From positions 1,364,001 to 1,428,000 of the forward strand of contig NZ_JAIOAO010000001.1 in the NCBI RefSeq assembly GCF_021190955.1: a DNA stretch of 64,000 nucleotides, read 5' to 3'. Positions 18,505 to 26,059 of this stretch are shown piece after piece (position 1 is the stretch's first letter; every line of letters starts with the position of its first letter). The DNA is from Parachryseolinea silvisoli (GTDB lineage: Bacteria > Bacteroidota > Bacteroidia > Cytophagales > Cyclobacteriaceae). Both the position numbers and the translations under genes were made by a program. The notes beneath the pieces were generated by a model. That model was not told the DNA's origin. It made no database searches and was given only the letters and a program-made list of their open reading frames with translations.

Positions 18505-19311
18505 CTAGGTTGCCAGCTTAAACTTGATCGGCAATACGAAGCGGGATTTAACCGATCTACCATTTTGCTTACCAGGCTTCCAGGGCGGCATCAGCTGCAC
18601 CACGCGCATCGCTTCCCTGTCACAGTCGGCGCTGATACCTTTTACGATCTGTGGATCGCTAATTTTTCCTTCTTTGTCGACCACAAAGCTCACGAATACC
18701 GAACCTTCAATACCCATCCGGCGCGCTGCCGCAGGATACTTCACGTTCTTCTGCAGGAACTTCATCATCTCTGCCATACCCCCGGGGTACTCCGCTTGCT
18801 GCTCTACGACGGTAAAGATCTTATCGTCGTCGTTGCCCGCATCGGCTACCACCTCTTTCACGGGCTCATCAAACACGACGTCTGTTGCGTCGCCTTCAAT
18901 GTTCTCCGAACCTACTTCGTTTACTTTAATTTCTTCGATCGTAGGCATCTCCTCCTCTTCCACGATTTCCTTATCGGTCACCTTGGGCGGGAGATATTTA
19001 ATAATGGTCTTTACCGGGGGCGGTATGTTCACCTGCGGCGGCGGCGGTGTGTTCTGAATCGGCGGCGGCGGTGCCAGATCGGTGTATTTTACCGTCTTCA
19101 ACACGGGTATAACCTCCTCGCTTTGTGATTCGAACAGTTCTACAATTTTCGGGTACGCCAATACCAGCGCAGCCGTAATCAGTGTAATAATCGCTGCCAG
19201 CAGGACATGCTTGGAATACGAACGGCGGTTCTCGTACGCTCCGTAATCCTTGTTGCGGTATTCGAAGACGATGTCTTCCCACCGCTGCGGGGTCAATTGT
19301 TCTGCTTTCAT
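18505..19311 (-). CDS. tonB: Energy transducer TonB
   Basis: 268-aa TonB. It has a cytoplasmic head with WEDIVFEYRNKDYGAYENRR (typical of Bacteroidota TonB), a membrane anchor near residues 32-53, a proline-rich linker (PPPPIQNTPPPPQVNIPPP), an acidic segment, and the C-terminal TonB fold (MKFLQKNVKYPAAARRMGIE, GSVFVSFVVDKEGKI, MPPWKPGKQNG). It passes proton-motive energy from ExbB/ExbD to outer-membrane TonB-dependent receptors. The start overlaps the upstream exbD by 4 nt. Confidence 0.96.
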   Translation of the reverse strand: MKAEQLTPQRWEDIVFEYRNKDYGAYENRRSYSKHVLLAAIITLITAALVLAYPKIVELFESQSEEVIPVLKTVKYTDLAPPPPIQNTPPPPQVNIPPPVKTIIKYLPPKVTDKEIVEEEEMPTIEEIKVNEVGSENIEGDATDVVFDEPVKEVVADAGNDDDKIFTVVEQQAEYPGGMAEMMKFLQKNVKYPAAARRMGIEGSVFVSFVVDKEGKISDPQIVKGISADCDREAMRVVQLMPPWKPGKQNGRSVKSRFVLPIKFKLAT

Positions 19312-19820
19312 AAATTCGATTCTTTTACCAACTCTTTATCCGTATCTGTGATCTTCACCAACGCGTAACGCTGCATGTTCGTGATGTTCATCTCGTCGAG
19401 AATGTCCACCATGTTTTTGTAGCGTGAGTCATCACCGGGCTTGATCAACAGGATCATACCGGGAATTTCGGCGGCTTGCTTCAACAATATTTTGCGGATG
19501 CCATTCGCTGAGAAGTCGGTGACTTCCACTTTTGGATCTGTGATACCGTGATACCAATAAATTTTATCATTGGCGCCCAGGATCAACGTCACGACTTTCT
19601 TCTCGTTTACTTCGGGGAGTTTGTCCTCCTCTTTTGGTTTCTCAGGCATGGTAATCTCCATCGTCTGAGGCTTACTGAACGTTGTGGTCAGCATGAAGAA
19701 AGTAAGCAACAAGAAGGCAAGATCCACCATTGGTGTCATGTCGATTTTCGTCGACATTTTCTTGGCCCGGACCTTACCGCCTTTCTTACCTCCACCACCA
19801 CCTTGTTGTATTTCTGCCAT
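19308..19820 (-). CDS. exbD: ExbD-family biopolymer transport protein (second copy of operon)
   Basis: 170-aa protein. A Gly/Lys-rich N-terminus is followed by TKIDMTPMVDLAFLLLTFFML, the single helix with the functional aspartate, and a periplasmic domain (ITMPEKPKEEDKLPEV, VVTLILGANDKIYWYHG). It pairs with ExbB to energise TonB. Two adjacent exbD genes are common in Bacteroidota and may form a mixed dimer. Confidence 0.93.
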   Translation of the reverse strand: MAEIQQGGGGGKKGGKVRAKKMSTKIDMTPMVDLAFLLLTFFMLTTTFSKPQTMEITMPEKPKEEDKLPEVNEKKVVTLILGANDKIYWYHGITDPKVEVTDFSANGIRKILLKQAAEIPGMILLIKPGDDSRYKNMVDILDEMNITNMQRYALVKITDTDKELVKESNL

Positions 19821-19842
19821 TGCTTCTTTTTGAATTTAATGG

Positions 19843-20448
19843 TTACGAAGGTTTTTTATTCATTTCCATGTTCGTGATCAGGTTGAACCGGTTGACTTTA
19901 TTGTCAATCAGTGTATTGACCACTTTCTCCACGATCGGATAGCTCGAGTCCGAGTCACCCTTGATCGCAATGCGCACCTTTTGGTTGGCCATCCGCGAAA
20001 ATATGATCCAATCTTTCAACTGGTTGTTCGCCGAGTCCACCGGTATTCCCGGCTGCGTCACATTTTTACGCTCCTCTGGCCCCATATTGATAAACTCCTT
20101 CAGGTTGCCGATCGGCAGCCCAAACGTAGACATTACAGCAAAGCGGGATATCTCCTGATCGGAGAAGCTAACGCCATAACGCTCACCCATGCTTCTCAAC
20201 AGCTCCTGGCGTGTGTACTTGCCGTCCAGGGTGAAATATACCTTGCCGTCTTTCGATACGGTGATCAACATGATGTCGGTCTCCGGCATTTTAATTTCCG
20301 AAACAGACGAAGGCATATCGACAGTCACAGGCTCGTCGGGACGGGCCGTCGCTGTCAGCATGAAGAATGTTACCAACAGGAACCCCAAATCCACCAATGG
20401 AGTCATGTCCATCGAAGGTGGTACTCTATGTACTTTTGATTTAGGCAT
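19843..20448 (-). CDS. exbD: ExbD-family biopolymer transport protein (first copy of operon)
   Basis: 201-aa protein with RVPPSMDMTPLVDLGFLLVTFFML as the helix and the conserved aspartate, then VDMPSSVSEIKMPETDIMLIT and a longer periplasmic domain than its neighbour. Lies 22 nt upstream of the second exbD and 31 nt downstream of exbB. The two ExbD proteins share the helix but differ in the periplasmic part, so they are not a recent duplication. Confidence 0.93.
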   Translation of the reverse strand: MPKSKVHRVPPSMDMTPLVDLGFLLVTFFMLTATARPDEPVTVDMPSSVSEIKMPETDIMLITVSKDGKVYFTLDGKYTRQELLRSMGERYGVSFSDQEISRFAVMSTFGLPIGNLKEFINMGPEERKNVTQPGIPVDSANNQLKDWIIFSRMANQKVRIAIKGDSDSSYPIVEKVVNTLIDNKVNRFNLITNMEMNKKPS

Positions 20449-20479
20449 ACCTTGAAGTATTTAGTTAATGTTTAAAGGA

Positions 20480-21310
20480 TTAGTGCTTTCCTTGTTGCGT
20501 GGCAGTGAAGTTCTGCACGATGCTGAAACCAGCTTCGTCGATACCGTGAGTCAGGGCGTCGATCTTGCTGGTGAACAGGTTATAGAAAATGATCGCAAGG
20601 GCGGAGGTTCCTACACCAAGGGCCGTGTTAATGAGGGCCTCAGAGATACCCGTGGCCAGACCTACCGAGTCAGGAGCACCTGCCTGCGCCATCGACGAGA
20701 AGGCCTTGATCATACCCAATACAGTACCCAGCAGACCCAACAGTGTGGCAACCGAAGCCACCGTGGCGAAAATCACCAGGTTCTTTTCCAGCATCGGCAT
20801 TTCAAGCTGCGTTGTTTCTTCGATATCCTTCTGGATCATCGTAACCTTCTTCTCCAGTTCGATGTTGTTGTTGTTTGACAGCTCATTGTATTTCAACAAG
20901 CCGGCTTTCACCACGTTGGCTACAGAACCTTTTTGTTTGTCGCACTCAGCAACAGCCTGCGTGATGCTGCCACCGGCTACCAACAGACGAATGCGCTGAA
21001 TGAAAGCCTTTACGTTACCCTTGCCCTTAGCGCGGCTGAGTGTAAAAGCACGCTCGATAGCAAATGTGAAAACCATCAACAAAAGCGCGATAGCGAGCGG
21101 CACCAGATAGCCACCTTTATAGAAAATGCCCAGGAAGTTTCCTTCTACCGGGTGATTGGTCGGATCTCCACCTACGAAGTTGTCAGGATTTCCAAGTACA
21201 AAGTGCCAGATGAGAATCCCAATGATAATCTCGATAAAGATCACAGCCGCCGCAAATCCAGACTTCAGGCTCTCAGATAAGGATGAAGAAGATGATTGTT
21301 GAGTTTTCAT
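20480..21310 (-). CDS. exbB: ExbB/TolQ-type proton channel protein
   Basis: 276-aa first gene of the TonB operon. Helix 1 lies near residues 18-40, with a periplasmic loop (GNPDNFVGGDPTNHPVEGNF), a second helix at about 68-88, and the conserved pair VASVATLLGLLGTVLGMIKAF and ALINTALGVGTSALAIIFYN. It forms the stator pentamer around ExbD. Two direct 12-mers lie at and upstream of the start codon (see the repeat entry at 21309-21341). Confidence 0.94.
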   Translation of the reverse strand: MKTQQSSSSSLSESLKSGFAAAVIFIEIIIGILIWHFVLGNPDNFVGGDPTNHPVEGNFLGIFYKGGYLVPLAIALLLMVFTFAIERAFTLSRAKGKGNVKAFIQRIRLLVAGGSITQAVAECDKQKGSVANVVKAGLLKYNELSNNNNIELEKKVTMIQKDIEETTQLEMPMLEKNLVIFATVASVATLLGLLGTVLGMIKAFSSMAQAGAPDSVGLATGISEALINTALGVGTSALAIIFYNLFTSKIDALTHGIDEAGFSIVQNFTATQQGKH

Positions 21311-21341
21311 AGTTTAAAGTAAATTGTTGATAGTTTAAAGT
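21309..21341. repeat. Tandem 12-mer direct repeat at the exbB start
   Basis: ATAGTTTAAAGT occurs at 21309-21320 and again at 21330-21341, a period of 21 bp or two helical turns. The first copy overlaps the exbB start codon and the second lies 20-31 nt upstream of it. The 12-mer contains the palindrome TTTAAA. It could be an operator, or simply AT-rich leader sequence. Confidence 0.5.
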
Positions 21342-21411
21342 TTAGGAAAAATTTGCGCTATTATATTAATTCTTGAGCGTTTAAATAGTCACTGATCATA
21401 TTAAATATTCT

Positions 21412-22059
21412 TCAATTTTGATCTGAATTGCGTTTTTCGGCCATATTCCGCTGTCTCAGCCACGATACTACAAGGGGAATGGTCGTTATTAAAATCATGC
21501 CTGCCACAATAAGCTCCAGGTGATCGATGATCGCCGGAAACCGTTTTCCAAGCAAGTGTCCCGCCAGCACCATGACAACTATCCATACCGCAGCCCCTAC
21601 AAAGTTGAAAAAAAAGAATTTTCCAAAGGCTATACGCACCATGCCCGCCAAGATCGGAACAAACGTTCGCACTACCGGCAGGAAGCGACCCAGTACAAAG
21701 GCCATCATACCATACTTCTGATAGAACTCCTGAGCCATGTCTAAATATCTCTTCTTATAGAAGAAATTTTCTCGCCTGTTTTTTAAGTACTGCTGGGACC
21801 ACCGCCCGAACCCATACCCTACCGTTGTGCCAGCCGTCGCCACGACGACCAACATAACGATTAACAGCCATATGGACATCTCAAATTGCGACTCGCACAA
21901 TATTCCCGCGATAAACAGCAATGAATCTCCCGGCAAAAAAAAACCAAAGAACAATCCTGTCTCGGCGAAGATGATGAAGAGCAACAAGGCGACTCCTCCA
22001 AACCGAATAATGGCCTCCGGATTAAACAAGTCTACAAAAGGCAAAATAGCTGAAATCAT
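21412..22059 (-). CDS. DedA-family membrane protein
   Basis: 215-aa polytopic inner-membrane protein of the DedA/SNARE-associated (VTT) family. Typical marks are ETGLFFGFFLPGDSLLFIAG and the arginine-rich LGRFLPVVRTFVPILAGMVRI with re-entrant loops. Members act in membrane homeostasis and lipid (undecaprenyl phosphate) flipping; the substrate here is not known. Transcribed alone, about 100 nt upstream of exbB on the same strand. Confidence 0.92.
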   Translation of the reverse strand: MISAILPFVDLFNPEAIIRFGGVALLLFIIFAETGLFFGFFLPGDSLLFIAGILCESQFEMSIWLLIVMLVVVATAGTTVGYGFGRWSQQYLKNRRENFFYKKRYLDMAQEFYQKYGMMAFVLGRFLPVVRTFVPILAGMVRIAFGKFFFFNFVGAAVWIVVMVLAGHLLGKRFPAIIDHLELIVAGMILITTIPLVVSWLRQRNMAEKRNSDQN

Positions 22060-22189
22060 AGCGGCCGGGCTAAAACTCGCTTAGCCTAATCGTTTAAAGC
22101 GTAAGATTATTGAGCTGGGACGGGGATCTGTCAAACCGAAAGATCTCCCCGGCAATAGGTCATGATCATGATACGGTAAACGTACAGCA

Positions 22190-22537
22190 TTACGGAGCAT
22201 TGTCCGTAGCCGTCACGTAAAATATACTCCGTTCAAAATGACTTACGGTCAGGGCCTTGCTTAGCGCAAGGGCTGCGTTCGATAAGTCGCATGCAAAGGG
22301 TGGGAACAAACCGGAAGTGAGCGGGAACTTCGACAACACCTGGTCGCAGGGGTGCGACGAGAAATGGTTGCGAAGGGTGATCTCATGAAACGAAAGAACA
22401 CTTTTCAGCGGCATATCCCCGGTGTCGGTGGGCTGCTGAGACAAGGCGCCTTGCGAATAAACAAAGATAAAAACGAGCATCAGAGCCTCTAAAAAGAGCC
22501 CCGCTACAGGTTTAAATTTTGCCAGATCACTTTTCAT
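22190..22537 (-). CDS. Small secreted or membrane-anchored unknown protein
   Basis: 115 aa with a hydrophobic N-terminal segment (LFLEALMLVFIFVYSQGALS) that could be a signal peptide or anchor, then a short polar domain with two cysteines (HPCDQ, FACDLSN). No family is recognised. Support for it being real is a perfect TACATTTG -7 box 9 nt before the ATG, which would give a leaderless or nearly leaderless transcript. Confidence 0.55.
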   Translation of the reverse strand: MKSDLAKFKPVAGLFLEALMLVFIFVYSQGALSQQPTDTGDMPLKSVLSFHEITLRNHFSSHPCDQVLSKFPLTSGLFPPFACDLSNAALALSKALTVSHFERSIFYVTATDNAP

Positions 22538-22545
22538 GGTTCGGG

Positions 22546-22553
22546 CAAATGTA
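22546..22553 (-). promoter_or_regulatory. -7 element TACATTTG of the small unknown gene
   Basis: Exact match to the Bacteroidota TAnnTTTG box on the minus strand. Its last base is 9 nt from the start codon at 22537, so transcription would begin only a few bases before the ATG. Confidence 0.6.
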
Positions 22554-22944
22554 ATCGAAAATTTTCCAGGAAACGGTCGTTAACCCAATTAAATGTTACG
22601 AACGGTTGCCTTTTTGAACGTTTTTCGCTGTTTACAGGTACTTTCCGAAAACGTATGCGGTAATCTTATATAACCTTCCAAAACACCCGGATCCCCTGGT
22701 TTTCAATATTTTACTAAAAAATGTAACCCACTAAAACTCTATCGGCCGATAGGAGAAAATTACATACGCACGTTTTTACACAGAAGATGCTTTTGTGGCC
22801 GCCAACACGAGAATCAGCGTGAGTGTGAGAGCGAGCGCGGGCTGCTGGCGCTAGTCCGAGGCCCGCCCCGGGCCGACTTGTCGGGGCCGAGACCCTGCGC
22901 AACACACAAAACACTCCGCGTAGGCCACATCCCGAACTAACCGT

Positions 22945-22952
22945 TATATTTG
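22945..22952 (+). promoter_or_regulatory. -7 element TATATTTG of prfB
   Basis: Exact TAnnTTTG match, 34 nt before the prfB ATG, giving a leader of roughly 27 nt. A matching -33 TTG is not obvious. Confidence 0.6.
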
Positions 22953-22985
22953 CCCCCTTAATTATTAAAAACAAACTAGAATCTT

Positions 22986-24084
22986 ATGACAACTGAACAG
23001 TTGAAAGATTTGAAGGCTCGTGTTAGCGCCTTGAGGAGGTATCTTTGACTACGATCGTAAGGCGCTCGAAGTAAAAGACGAAGAACTCATCACGCAACAG
23101 GCCGACTTCTGGAACAATCCCAAGCAGGCGGAAGTGATGTTAAAAAATATCCGCATCAAAAAGGTCTGGACCGATGCCTTCGAAAACGTGTCGAAGCTCA
23201 TGGACGACCTGGAAGTGCTGCAGGAATTCCACCTGGCCGGCGACGTGGGCGAAGAAGAACTCGATCGCGAGTACGACAAAGCCGCCCGTGCCGTCGAAGA
23301 GCTGGAATTCAAAAAAATGCTGAGTAAGGAAGAAGACCAGCTCAGTGCCGTCGTCGAGATCAATCCCGGCGCCGGTGGTACCGAAAGTAACGATTGGGCC
23401 GACATGCTCAACCGTATGTATATCATGTGGGGCGAAAAGGCCGGCTATACCGTATCGCAGATCGACTACCAAAGCGGCGAAGTGGCCGGTATCAAATCTG
23501 CCACGCTCGAGATTGAAGGCCCCTTTGCCTATGGCAAGCTCAAGGCCGAGATCGGCGTACACCGCCTGGTGCGCATCTCACCTTACGACTCCAACCAGCG
23601 ACGTCACACCTCGTTTGCTTCGGTTTTTGTTTACCCCAAGGTAGACGACTCGATCCAGATAGAAGTTAACCCGGCCGACGTCGAGATCCAGACATCACGC
23701 TCGGGTGGTGCCGGCGGTCAGAACGTTAACAAGGTAGAGACCAAAGTACAGCTCACGCACAAACCCTCGGGCATCGTGATCGTATGCCAGGTAGAACGCT
23801 CACAGCATGCCAACCGCGAACGCGCCATGCAGATGCTGAAGTCAAAGTTATACCAGGTGGAGATGGAGAAGCGCCACGCTGAACGCGACAAGATCGAAGC
23901 CGGCAAGATGAAGATCGACTTCGGCTCGCAGATCCGGAACTACGTGCTCCATCCCTATAAACTTGTGAAAGATGCCCGCACCGGCATGGAGCGTCACGAC
24001 GCACAGAATGTACTCGACGGCGACCTCGATGATTTTATAAAAGCATTCCTTCTCGGTGCACAAGAAACCAGCGTTGAACAATAG
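22986..24084 (+). CDS. prfB: Peptide chain release factor 2, made through programmed +1 frameshift
   Basis: RF2 releases peptides at UGA and UAA codons. Frame one runs ATG 22986 to an in-frame TGA at 23046-23048 after 20 codons. Slipping +1 on CTT TGA C continues as [10 protein letters not shown] from 23047 to the stop at 24084, giving 365 aa, the normal RF2 length. [10 protein letters not shown] carries the catalytic GGQ. The codon-recognition tripeptide reads S198-P199-Y200 instead of the usual SPF. An AGGAGG at 23034-23039 stimulates the shift. The last 29 nt overlap the next gene. Confidence 0.96.
23034..23049 (+). promoter_or_regulatory. prfB programmed frameshift site
   Basis: AGGAGG, then TAT CTT TGA C: an internal Shine-Dalgarno-like element three bases before the CTT slip codon and the UGA stop with C as fourth base. 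This is the same arrangement as in E. coli prfB. Low RF2 lets the ribosome slip instead of terminating, so RF2 controls its own synthesis. Confidence 0.93.
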
Positions 24085-25324
24085 TTCTTCCGCGGTCCCC
24101 GACCGCTCTTCTATTATTGAGCCTCCCGCCGCCGTCTCCACGCCGGAGTCGGCGGCAGGCCTGGGCACACCCCGGGTCTACACGCGCCAGTTCTGGCTGG
24201 TCTGCCTTAGCTCACTGCTATTTTTCTCCAGCTTCAACATGATCATCCCCGAGCTCCCCGCCTACCTCACGGAGCTGGGCGGCGCCGATTACAAAGGATT
24301 GATCATCTCGCTTTTCGCACTCACCGCCATGATCTCGCGCCCGTTCAGCGGTCGCCTGGCCGACACCCTCGGACGTGTTCCGGTCATGGTCGTCGGCTCG
24401 GTGGTCTGTTGTCTGTGCAGTCTGGTATATCCCGTACTTACTTCCATCGCGGGCTTTATGTTGCTGCGCCTCGTGCACGGCTTTTCCACAGGCTTCACGC
24501 CTACAGGGCAGACGGCCTATCTCTCCGATATTATTCCCGCGCACCGGCGTGGCGAAGCCATGGGTTTACTGGGCACGGCAGGTTCTGTCGGCTCGGCCGC
24601 AGGCCCTGCACTGGGCGGCACACTCGCCAATCACTTCGGGTTGAACGTGATGTTCTATTGCTCGTCCCTGTTTGCCATCCTCTCGATTATAATCCTGATG
24701 GGCATTCGCGACACCGTGGCTAAAAAGCATCGCTTCCACCCACGCCTGCTAAAGGTGCGCCGTGTTGATCTGTTTGAGCCGCGTGTGATTATGCCCGCGA
24801 TTATTATGACGCTGGTGGCATATGCCTATGGAGCTGTCATTACATTACTCCCAGACTTAGCCGCGCAGTTTGAAATACGGAACAAAGGGCTGCTATTTTC
24901 GTATTTAACAGTAGCATCGCTGCTGGTTCGGTTGCTGGGGGGCAAAGCCTCCGACCGTTTTGGCCGCCGGCCCGTGTTGCGTGTATCAGCAACTTTTATC
25001 GCTATTGCTATGCTTATCATCGCCTTCGCCGACACACGCTACATGTTGGTGGTCGGTGTTGTGGTCTATGGTTTAGCCCAGGGCATCACTTCGCCTACCC
25101 TGCTGGCGTGGACATCCGACCTGGCGCATCCTACCCACCGCGGCCGGGGCATGGCCTCCCTGTATATATCGATGGAGCTGGGCATTTTGCTCGGAGCGTT
25201 GGCATCCGGGTGGCTATACGGCAACGAACCAGCCAACACGACGCTCACCTTTTGCGTATGCAGTGCCATAGCCGCCATGGCATGGATATTTATAAACTTT
25301 AATCGTACTCGAAAAAAACCGTAA
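24056..25324 (+). CDS. Major facilitator superfamily transporter (drug/metabolite exporter type)
   Basis: 422 aa with 12 hydrophobic helices. The MFS motif A after helix 2 is visible as [20 protein letters not shown], and its counterpart in the second half as [18 protein letters not shown] soluble, Pro/Ser-rich N-terminal stretch of about 45 residues precedes helix 1. The start is a GTG at 24056 inside the end of prfB, so translation is likely coupled to RF2. Helix 1 ([20 protein letters not shown]) resembles arabinose-efflux or multidrug exporters. Substrate unknown. Confidence 0.88.
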   Translation: MHKKPALNNSSSAVPDRSSIIEPPAAVSTPESAAGLGTPRVYTRQFWLVCLSSLLFFSSFNMIIPELPAYLTELGGADYKGLIISLFALTAMISRPFSGRLADTLGRVPVMVVGSVVCCLCSLVYPVLTSIAGFMLLRLVHGFSTGFTPTGQTAYLSDIIPAHRRGEAMGLLGTAGSVGSAAGPALGGTLANHFGLNVMFYCSSLFAILSIIILMGIRDTVAKKHRFHPRLLKVRRVDLFEPRVIMPAIIMTLVAYAYGAVITLLPDLAAQFEIRNKGLLFSYLTVASLLVRLLGGKASDRFGRRPVLRVSATFIAIAMLIIAFADTRYMLVVGVVVYGLAQGITSPTLLAWTSDLAHPTHRGRGMASLYISMELGILLGALASGWLYGNEPANTTLTFCVCSAIAAMAWIFINFNRTRKKP

Positions 25325-25330
25325 AGAACT

Positions 25331-25984
25331 ATGAAAGCATTCCTGTTTGACATGAACGGTACCATGATTGACGACATGCACTTTCACCTCGACATCTGGT
25401 ACGATGTGCTGACAAACGACCTGGGCGCGGGGCTGACCCGCGAGGAAGTACGCAGCCACATGTATGGCAAGAACGATGAGCTGCTGGCACGTGTATTCGG
25501 CGTAGGCCGTTTTACCGCCGACGAAGTTGCCGCCATTTCCCAACGCAAAGAAGAAAAATACCAGGCCATCTATAAACCACACCTCACCCTGCTGCCCGGC
25601 CTCCACGACTTTCTCGAAAGCGCTCACCGCGCCAATATCCCCATGGCCATCGCCTCGGCGGCCATTCCCTTCAACATCGACTTTGTACTCGACAACCTGG
25701 ACATCCGTAAATACTTTAAAGCGGTGGTCAGCGCACATGACGTGTTCGAAAGCAAACCCCACCCCGAAGTATTTGAAAAAGCGGCGTCGCTCCTCGGCGT
25801 CGAGCCGCTGTCGTGCATCGTCTTTGAAGATGCCCCCAAAGGTGTAGAGGCCGCGTTGCGTGCCGGCATGAAAAGCGTCGTCCTCACGACGATGCACAGC
25901 CAGGAGGAGTTCGCAGACCTCGGCAACATCATCACCTTCGCAAAAGATTATAAAGACCAGAACGTCATACGGCTCGTGGTGTAA
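25331..25984 (+). CDS. HAD-superfamily hydrolase (beta-phosphoglucomutase-like) with altered motif I
   Basis: 217-aa HAD subfamily IA protein. Motif I is FDMNGTMIDDM with nucleophile D7, but N9 stands where the general acid/base aspartate (DxD) is normal. Motif II is in AIASAAIPFN, motif III is the lysine in SKPHPEVFEKAA, and motif IV is CIVFEDAPKGVEAALRAGM. The cap domain (residues about 15-80) resembles phosphoglucomutase or sugar-phosphate phosphatases. Six bases downstream of the MFS gene, so it is in the prfB transcript, and it ends at the shared terminator. Substrate unknown. Confidence 0.88.
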   Translation: MKAFLFDMNGTMIDDMHFHLDIWYDVLTNDLGAGLTREEVRSHMYGKNDELLARVFGVGRFTADEVAAISQRKEEKYQAIYKPHLTLLPGLHDFLESAHRANIPMAIASAAIPFNIDFVLDNLDIRKYFKAVVSAHDVFESKPHPEVFEKAASLLGVEPLSCIVFEDAPKGVEAALRAGMKSVVLTTMHSQEEFADLGNIITFAKDYKDQNVIRLVV

Positions 25985-26005
25985 TAACGCAGCCCGTAGA
26001 TTATT

Positions 26006-26041
26006 AAAAAGGCGTGGAAGCAATTGCCTCCACGCCTTTTT
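26006..26041. terminator. Bidirectional Rho-independent terminator
   Basis: AAAAAGGCGTGGA (26006-26018) pairs with TCCACGCCTTTTT (26029-26041). The inner palindrome GCAATTGC (26020-26027) extends the stem after an A/C mismatch. T-runs lie on both strands. It serves the plus-strand HAD gene and the converging minus-strand gene at 26060. Confidence 0.93.
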
Positions 26042-26059
26042 AATAGTATCGGTGCTGGA

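Larger units (their letters stand above)
22538..22985. other. Divergent intergenic region with palindrome and GC-rich hairpins
   Basis: 448 bases between the small unknown gene (minus) and prfB (plus). It holds a -7 box for each gene, a perfect 14-bp palindrome CTATCGGCCGATAG at 22739-22752, and a strongly GC-rich block at about 22850-22915. In that block GGCCCG (22860-22865) pairs with CGGGCC (22869-22874), or alternatively CCGAC pairs with GTCGG (22873-22884). No reading frame here looks coding. Confidence 0.6.
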
